From DASROJ01 sp035646975 (lineage in GTDB: Bacteria > Acidobacteriota > Polarisedimenticolia > JACPZX01 > DASXTC01), in contig DASROJ010000343.1 in NCBI GenBank assembly GCA_035646975.1, positions 1 to 10,392 on the forward strand: 10,392 nt of DNA, written 5' to 3'. The notes under the pieces are model-generated. The model ran no database searches, had not been told where the DNA came from, and saw only the letters and a program-made list of their open reading frames with translations. A program made the position numbers and the translations under genes. Of the stretch, positions 6,539-10,392 are shown one piece after another. The stretch's first letter is position 1. Every line of letters starts with the position of its first letter.

Positions 6539-8263
6539 CTGACCCGGCATCGCTCGATCCTCTTCGCGATGGTGGCGCTCGGTGTCGTCTACGCCGGCCT
6601 GATGGTCGCGCTTCCCGCCACGGCGTTTTTCTCCGGTGACGAAGGGATCAAGTGGCTTCAGATCGACGCGCTCTGGCGCCACCATTGGACCAGCCTCGCC
6701 ATCGATCCGCCGGGCGGCGATTTCGATCCGAACGCCGAGTTCATTCCGTCGTTTCTCGTCAAGCAGGGGGGCGAAGTCCGTTCCTCCTTCCCGGCGCTCA
6801 TGCCGCTGATCGCGAGCCTGCCCTATGCGGTGGCGGGCTCGGCGGGGATCTACATCGTGCCCGCGCTCGCCGCGATGCTCTGTCTTGCCGCCGCGGCGCG
6901 TCTGGCGCGCTTCATCCTTCCTCCTGCCTGGGCCGTTGCGGCCGGTGTGGCGTCGGTGGCGGGAGGCCCCCTGGTGTTCTACGGCGCCACGTTGTGGGAG
7001 CACACGCTGGCCGCCGCCCTCTGCACGGCCGCGATGATCCCCTTGTCGAAGGCGCCGACCGACAGGCAGGCGGTTCAATCCGCGCTGCTCGGGGTCGCCG
7101 GCGGGATCCTGCTGGGTCTGTCGGCCCTCGCGCGCACCGAATGCCTGGCCCTGTTGCCGGCGGTCGTGGCTGCCGGGGTGCTGGCATGGGGGCCGGCCGG
7201 TTTCCGGTGGCGGGCGGCAGGAATCCTCGCCGGCGCGGGTGTCCTGCTGGTGCCGCAGGCGGTTTATCACCGCGTCGCGCTTGGCTCCTGGGTCCCTCCG
7301 CATCTCGCGCTCAACCTGCCGGGCGGTGCGCTGGGGCTCGCGGGGCACGCCCCCTGGACCATGGCCGCCGATCTGATCGGCCCGGCAGGATGGGGAATGA
7401 CGTTTGCCGGCGCGGTGCTGGCCACCGGGGTTTTCTGGGTGGTCGATCGGGCCCGCCGGACCCGCCGGGAGGCACGTCAGCGTCCCGCCTGGCCGCCGAT
7501 CGTCGTGGCAGGCGCGCTGCTCACCGCGGGGCTGCTCCTGATCGGGCCCCTGCGCACACTCGCGCTGGAATTCTCCGGCCTGCCGCTTTCCACGCACGAC
7601 CGCGGCTACCAGAGTCTGCTCCACACGATGCCGATCATCGCGCTGCTGCCGCTGGCGCTGGTGATGACCCCGGCGCCGCGCCGTCCGCACGCGCGATTCC
7701 TCGGATGGACGGCCGCCCTGTTCGTGGGTCTGACCCTGGCGCTCGCCCCGGTCGAGGGGGGTCTGCAGTGGGGCCCCAGGCTGCTTTTGCCCGTGGCGCC
7801 GCTGATCACCCTGGTGCTCGTCTCCGTCTTCGTGCAGCATCGATCGGCGCCGGGTGGGCGGCTCGCGATGACGGGGCTCGGCATGGCGCTCGCGCTCGGT
7901 TTCGTGATGCAGTGTCTCGGGATGCGATTTCTCGTCGCGGTGAGGACATACAATGCAGGCGTCGTCGAGCAGGTGCGCAAATCGGTGCCCGCCGGCGATG
8001 TGATCCTCAGCGACTTCTTCGCGGTGCCGCAGCTGCTCGCGACGTTGTCGCCGGTCACGCCGGTGCTCTATGTCAAACCCGGGTCGGATATCGACGCGTT
8101 GTCGGCCCGTCTGGAAGCGGCCGACGCCACGCCGTTCTGGATCATGAGGAAGCCGCCTACGACGGGTGGCCAGGTCGTCCCGCTGGGCGCGGGGCTGTCG
8201 TTGGTGAGATACGAGCGCGAATCGGGTGTGCGCGGCTACTCGCGGTCGCCCAGGGGAGACTGA
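6539..8263 (+). CDS. Polytopic membrane protein, GT-C glycosyltransferase-like (CTG start proposed)
   Basis: A 574-residue protein with about 11-12 predicted membrane helices (roughly 7-29, 93-119, 133-149, 155-170, 183-197, 204-217, 226-240, 284-302, 319-337, 363-377, 388-403, 414-432, 442-461) and a soluble C-terminal domain from about 470. An acidic SGDEG (32-36) in the first outer loop and WGPRLLLPVAPL (411-422) before a late helix are typical of GT-C, lipid-phosphosugar-dependent glycosyltransferase relatives. The acceptor is unknown. The frame is open upstream, but that part overlaps trxB. The CTG at 6539-6541 has AGGAGAG about 6 bases before it and yields MTRHRSILFA, a basic stretch before helix 1. 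The alternative ATG at 6569 has no ribosome-binding site and starts inside helix 1. It lies 1 bp after trxB and 20 bp before the lipoprotein gene. Membrane topology is certain; enzymatic activity is inference. Confidence 0.75.
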   Translation: MTRHRSILFAMVALGVVYAGLMVALPATAFFSGDEGIKWLQIDALWRHHWTSLAIDPPGGDFDPNAEFIPSFLVKQGGEVRSSFPALMPLIASLPYAVAGSAGIYIVPALAAMLCLAAAARLARFILPPAWAVAAGVASVAGGPLVFYGATLWEHTLAAALCTAAMIPLSKAPTDRQAVQSALLGVAGGILLGLSALARTECLALLPAVVAAGVLAWGPAGFRWRAAGILAGAGVLLVPQAVYHRVALGSWVPPHLALNLPGGALGLAGHAPWTMAADLIGPAGWGMTFAGAVLATGVFWVVDRARRTRREARQRPAWPPIVVAGALLTAGLLLIGPLRTLALEFSGLPLSTHDRGYQSLLHTMPIIALLPLALVMTPAPRRPHARFLGWTAALFVGLTLALAPVEGGLQWGPRLLLPVAPLITLVLVSVFVQHRSAPGGRLAMTGLGMALALGFVMQCLGMRFLVAVRTYNAGVVEQVRKSVPAGDVILSDFFAVPQLLATLSPVTPVLYVKPGSDIDALSARLEAADATPFWIMRKPPTTGGQVVPLGAGLSLVRYERESGVRGYSRSPRGD

Positions 8264-8283
8264 CGAGACCGAGGAGGATTCGG

Positions 8284-8706
8284 GTGGGAAAAGTTATTCG
8301 CGCCGCGGCGGCGGCGATGCTGCTGCTGGCCGCCGGATGCGGACGAGGGCGGTTCGACGATATCGGGATCTCCGCCGTGGAGCTGAGACAGGCGCCCAAG
8401 CTGGAGTTCCTGCGCGCGCGGGTCGGGATGAGGTTCCTCGAGGTGAAGTTCGAGATCGAGAACCGGGCCAGGGAGCCGCTGGTTCTCGTCGCGCTCGACT
8501 TCTCGCTGCGGGACAGCGCGGGCGTCCTGTATCCGTACAGCGCGCAGGTGCTCGACATGGGCCAGCCACGCGGCGAGGTGAAGGTCACGGTCGGCCCCGG
8601 GGTGCGGCTGGCGGGCTCGGTGGTCTTCCAGGTTCCCGACAGGGCGCAGCCGGCCGAGCTGATCTACCGCCAGTCGGATTCCGGCGGGCTCGCCGTCAAA
8701 CTTTGA
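8284..8706 (+). CDS. DUF4352-like lipoprotein
   Basis: A 140-residue secreted lipoprotein. A basic N-terminus (MGKVIR) and an Ala/Leu-rich stretch lead to LLLAAGC with the lipidated C19. An Ala at -3 is slightly off the classic Leu but acceptable. The mature part has the DUF4352 pattern: GMRFLEVKFEIENRAREPL (about 50-68), then a beta-strand run with a D-S-A-G-V-L-Y turn and a late segment where VGPGVRLAGSVVFQVP precedes AELIYRQ. These domains are immunoglobulin-like, found on the outer face of membranes, with no known catalytic role. GTG at 8284 has AGGAGG 6 bases upstream, so this start is well supported. It follows the membrane protein gene by 20 bp, suggesting shared transcription. Its last 11 bp overlap the convergent methyltransferase gene. 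Confidence 0.82.
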   Translation: MGKVIRAAAAAMLLLAAGCGRGRFDDIGISAVELRQAPKLEFLRARVGMRFLEVKFEIENRAREPLVLVALDFSLRDSAGVLYPYSAQVLDMGQPRGEVKVTVGPGVRLAGSVVFQVPDRAQPAELIYRQSDSGGLAVKL

Positions 8707-9340
8707 AGCTGATCGTCACGCCGTCCCGGATCGGAACGAGCGTCGTGATGAAATCCTCCGCCTGCTTGAGCTGGCGGGTCAGCTCGAGGATACCGAGCGT
8801 GGTGTCGTCACGGGGGTTTTCCTCCAGCACCCTGCCGGACCAGATCATGTTGTCGCAGATCAGCAGGCCGCCCGTCCGAAGCGCCCTGCGGGCGCGAGGA
8901 AGCACATCGGGGTATTGCTCCTTGTCGATGTCGTTGAAGACGATGTCGAACGGCAGGTTTCCACCCCCGGCGATCTCCCGATCGAAGATCTCGCGGGCGT
9001 CACCCACCTCGAACCTCACCCGATCGGCCACTCCCGCCCTGGTCAGGAATTCCCGCGCCAGCCTGGAGTTCTCCGCCGAGCCCTCGGTGTGCACCACCAG
9101 GCCGCCGGCCCCCACCGCCCGCGCGAACCACAACGTGGAATAGCCGAACCCGGAGCCCATCTCGAAGACTTTGCGCGCGCCGATGGAGCGCGCCATCAAC
9201 CCGCACAGATTGCCCACCAGCGGGCCGATGATGGGGAACTTCCGCTCCGCCCCGAGGCGCTCCATGTCGGAGCGCACCGGGTCGGCGGGCGGAAGCGCCT
9301 CGCGCATGTAGTCTTCGATTCGCGGATCGACGATGTTCAT
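8696..9340 (-). CDS. Class I SAM-dependent O-methyltransferase (COG4122 type)
   Basis: A 214-residue Rossmann-fold methyltransferase of the catechol/caffeoyl-CoA O-methyltransferase group. SAM-binding motif I is F59-E-M-G-S-G-F-G-Y-S-T69, an acidic residue in VVHTEGS (82-88) follows, then VGDAREIF (112-119). FNDIDKEQYPDV (135-146) matches the metal-binding region of the family, and CDNMIWSGRV (162-171) is its second conserved block. This group methylates hydroxyls of small phenolic or other metabolites using a divalent metal; the substrate here is unknown. The start ATG at 9340 lies only 8 bp after the peroxiredoxin stop, so expression is probably coupled, and no clear Shine-Dalgarno site is present. 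A role in antioxidant metabolism is only suggested by the neighbour. The 3' end overlaps the convergent lipoprotein gene by 11 bp. Confidence 0.92.
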   Translation of the reverse strand: MNIVDPRIEDYMREALPPADPVRSDMERLGAERKFPIIGPLVGNLCGLMARSIGARKVFEMGSGFGYSTLWFARAVGAGGLVVHTEGSAENSRLAREFLTRAGVADRVRFEVGDAREIFDREIAGGGNLPFDIVFNDIDKEQYPDVLPRARRALRTGGLLICDNMIWSGRVLEENPRDDTTLGILELTRQLKQAEDFITTLVPIRDGVTISFKV

Positions 9341-9348
9341 GAGATCGA

Positions 9349-9813
9349 TCAGCCGAGCTTCCTGATCTCGTCGATGATGAGGCTGTTATCGGGCTGCAGC
9401 TTCATCTCGTGAACCTGGGAGAAACGCACGACACCCTTCTTGTCGATGACGAACAGGGCGCGCTCCGAGAACCCCTGCTCGCGCAGCACGCCGTATTTCT
9501 TCGCCACGTCGCCATGCGGATAGAAGTCGGACAGCACGGGATAGTTGATGCCGCCCATCTGGTCGGTCCACGCCTTGTGGGCCGGCACGCTGTCCACCGA
9601 GACGGCGAGCACCTGCGTATTCAGGTCGTTGAACTTCTGGATGTCTTCCTTGTACTGCGGTATCTGGCAGGAACAGACTGGCGTGAAGGCCAGCGGGAAG
9701 AAGGCGAGCAGGACATTTTTCTTGCCGCGGTAATCGGAGAGCTTCACTTCCTTGCCGTCCTGGTCCTTCATCGTGAAGTCGGGCGCCGTTTCGCCGACCT
9801 GAGGGATCGCCAT
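9349..9813 (-). CDS. AhpE/Bcp-type peroxiredoxin
   Basis: A 154-residue peroxiredoxin that reduces hydrogen or organic peroxides. P40-L-A-F-T44-P-V-C47 is the PxxxTxxC active site with peroxidatic C47, and R118 in SERALFVID is the conserved active-site Arg. LLAFFPLAFTP and the VLSDFYPHGDVAKKYGVL block fit the AhpE/Bcp branch. A second Cys, C49, lies just two residues after C47 where a Thr or Glu is common; there is no other Cys, so a classical resolving Cys elsewhere in the chain is absent. It must be reduced by an outside thiol, possibly the thioredoxin-fold proteins encoded nearby. The ATG at 9813 has a perfect AAGGAG 6 bases upstream. It sits behind a strong promoter and lies 8 bp before the O-methyltransferase gene. 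Confidence 0.95.
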   Translation of the reverse strand: MAIPQVGETAPDFTMKDQDGKEVKLSDYRGKKNVLLAFFPLAFTPVCSCQIPQYKEDIQKFNDLNTQVLAVSVDSVPAHKAWTDQMGGINYPVLSDFYPHGDVAKKYGVLREQGFSERALFVIDKKGVVRFSQVHEMKLQPDNSLIIDEIRKLG

Positions 9814-9857
9814 TGTTTTCTCCTTGGCTGACTGACTGTTGGGGGACCGATGAATTC

Positions 9858-9886
9858 ACTCTAGATGGCGGTTCCGGGGCTGTCAA
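9858..9886 (-). promoter_or_regulatory. Sigma70-type promoter for the peroxiredoxin gene
   Basis: On the minus strand a perfect -35 TTGACA (9886-9881) is followed, after exactly 17 bp, by TAGAGT (9863-9858), which matches 4 of 6 bases of the -10 consensus. Transcription would start near 9851 and give a leader of about 38 bases with the AAGGAG site of the peroxiredoxin gene. The element overlaps the end of the pterin dehydratase gene: its TAG stop (9863-9861) is the first half of the -10. This lets peroxiredoxin and the O-methyltransferase be expressed apart from folA and the dehydratase. No operator-like inverted repeat is seen over it. Confidence 0.65.
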
Positions 9887-10229
9887 GAATGAGCCGATCG
9901 GTCTTCGCGGCCATGATGAAATCATTGCGATGCAGTCCGCGGATCTTGTGGGTCCACCAGCTGACGGTGACCTCACCCCAGGCTGTTCGGATCTCGGGAT
10001 GGTGATCCGCCGCCTCGGCCAGCGCTCCAACCTTGTTCGTGAAGGCGAGCGCCCTGGCGAAATCGGGGAACTTCACCGTCCGCGAAAGGCGCGGGACGCC
10101 GGCCACATCGACGATCTCCCAGTCCGGGACCAGCGGCTTCAGCTCGGAGATCTCCTCGGGCGTGACCTTCGGCGCGTCCCGCCTGCAGGCAACGCATTTT
10201 TCACCGACCAGATCGGGCTTGTCTGTCAT
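9861..10229 (-). CDS. phhB: Pterin-4a-carbinolamine dehydratase
   Basis: A 122-residue enzyme that dehydrates 4a-hydroxytetrahydropterin so that the pterin cofactor of aromatic amino acid hydroxylases can be recycled. D75-H76-H77-P78 followed by WWTHKIRGLHRNDF (91-104) is the family signature, where the His residues and Asp form the active site. An N-terminal C12-V-A-C15-RRDAP segment is common in bacterial members. W37 in VPDWEIV and TVKFPDF match the beta-sheet of the fold. The ATG at 10229 has GGAGGGG about 4-5 bases upstream. It follows folA by 21 bp, a pterin-linked neighbour. No aromatic amino acid hydroxylase is seen in the window, so either that gene lies elsewhere or the enzyme serves another pterin. 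The 3' end carries the peroxiredoxin promoter. Confidence 0.94.
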   Translation of the reverse strand: MTDKPDLVGEKCVACRRDAPKVTPEEISELKPLVPDWEIVDVAGVPRLSRTVKFPDFARALAFTNKVGALAEAADHHPEIRTAWGEVTVSWWTHKIRGLHRNDFIMAAKTDRLILDSPGTAI

Positions 10230-10250
10230 GGGACCCCTCCCGTCTCCTGT

Positions 10251-10392
10251 TCAATGGCCTTCCTTCCTATCGTAGACGAGAAAACGGAATGGCGGGAGGC
10301 CCGCTTCACCGGCGTGACGTTCATCGCCGGTCACGCGCCAGTGCGACAGCTCCATCTCGGGAAAGAAGGTGTCTCCTTCGAACAGGCCTTCC
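10251..10392 (-). CDS. folA: Dihydrofolate reductase, C-terminal part (5' end outside window)
   Basis: On the minus strand the frame is open from the right edge to TGA at 10253-10251, giving the last 46 residues of a protein. They read EGLFEGDTFFPEME followed by LSHWRVTG, and end in PPFRFLVYDRKEGH. GDTFFPE, a Trp about nine residues later and the closing aromatic strand FxFLVYxRK match the C-terminal strands of bacterial dihydrofolate reductases, which reduce dihydrofolate to tetrahydrofolate with NADPH. Most of the enzyme, including the substrate-binding Asp/Glu and the start, is outside the window. The stop is 21 bp upstream of the pterin dehydratase start, consistent with one transcript. 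This short ORF had to be read directly because no start codon is present. Confidence 0.85.
   Translation of the reverse strand, partial: EGLFEGDTFFPEMELSHWRVTGDERHAGEAGLPPFRFLVYDRKEGH

Noticed and set aside
6652..8283. Long plus-strand frame running through the GT-C gene into the lipoprotein
   Set aside because: Only the last part, from the GTG at 8284 with AGGAGG, is coding. The upstream part is Arg/Gly-rich noise out of frame with the membrane protein, whose hydrophobic helices are clear.
1..10392. Test for loss of GATC as a mark of restriction by the Dam-like pair
   Set aside because: GATC occurs many times in the window. Methylated host DNA need not lose its sites, and the true target is unknown, so this neither supports nor rejects the pair.
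1..10392. Search for tRNA, rRNA, CRISPR repeats, insertion sequences or attachment sites
   Set aside because: No spaced direct repeats, transposase motifs, terminal inverted repeats or tRNA-like TTCGA arms in a cloverleaf context were seen.

Overview
The window is high-GC throughout (about two thirds G+C by eye) and tightly packed, with many Shine-Dalgarno-led genes, 4-bp start/stop overlaps and GTG starts. That fits a free-living, probably aerobic bacterium. The gene types (stand-alone Rieske protein, glutaredoxin-thioredoxin reductase fusion, metallo-beta-lactamase-fold hydrolases, SGDEG-type GT-C membrane protein, DUF4352-like lipoprotein) would suit an acidobacterial, gemmatimonadotal or deltaproteobacterial-type lineage, but no rRNA or marker gene fixes the taxon. 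There is no tRNA, rRNA, CRISPR array, IS element or phage gene.

Layout. (1) 1-669, plus strand: 3' end of a gene for a membrane-anchored protein of unknown function. (2) 683-2789, minus strand, transcribed right to left: a short TyrA-family prephenate/arogenate dehydrogenase, a D12-class (Dam-like) adenine methyltransferase and a small PD-(D/E)XK nuclease. The last two form a probable, compact type II restriction-modification pair. (3) 2876-8706, plus strand: a glyoxalase II/ETHE1-like MBL hydrolase, a lactonase-like MBL hydrolase, a Rieske ferredoxin, a CPTC thioredoxin-fold protein, a glutaredoxin-thioredoxin reductase fusion, a GT-C-like polytopic membrane protein and a DUF4352-like lipoprotein. 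(4) 8696-10392, minus strand, right to left: the 3' end of dihydrofolate reductase (folA), a pterin-4a-carbinolamine dehydratase, an AhpE/Bcp-type peroxiredoxin and a class I O-methyltransferase.

How the genes may work together. The 2876-6537 block looks like a redox module. NADPH electrons enter the TrxR domain and can go to its own Grx domain, and possibly to the CPTC protein next door and the peroxiredoxin further along, while the Rieske protein and MBL enzymes handle unknown substrates. FolA and the pterin dehydratase are both pterin enzymes. The peroxiredoxin has its own good sigma70-type promoter (TTGACA, 17 bp, TAGAGT) inside the end of the dehydratase gene, so it can be expressed apart from them. 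The nuclease-methyltransferase pair is the main accessory element. It sits in an otherwise housekeeping-like setting behind a tyrosine-biosynthesis gene.

Two genes (tyrA and the GT-C protein) have no good ATG/GTG/TTG at the expected place. In each, a CTG codon with a well-spaced Shine-Dalgarno sequence gives an N-terminus that fits the protein.
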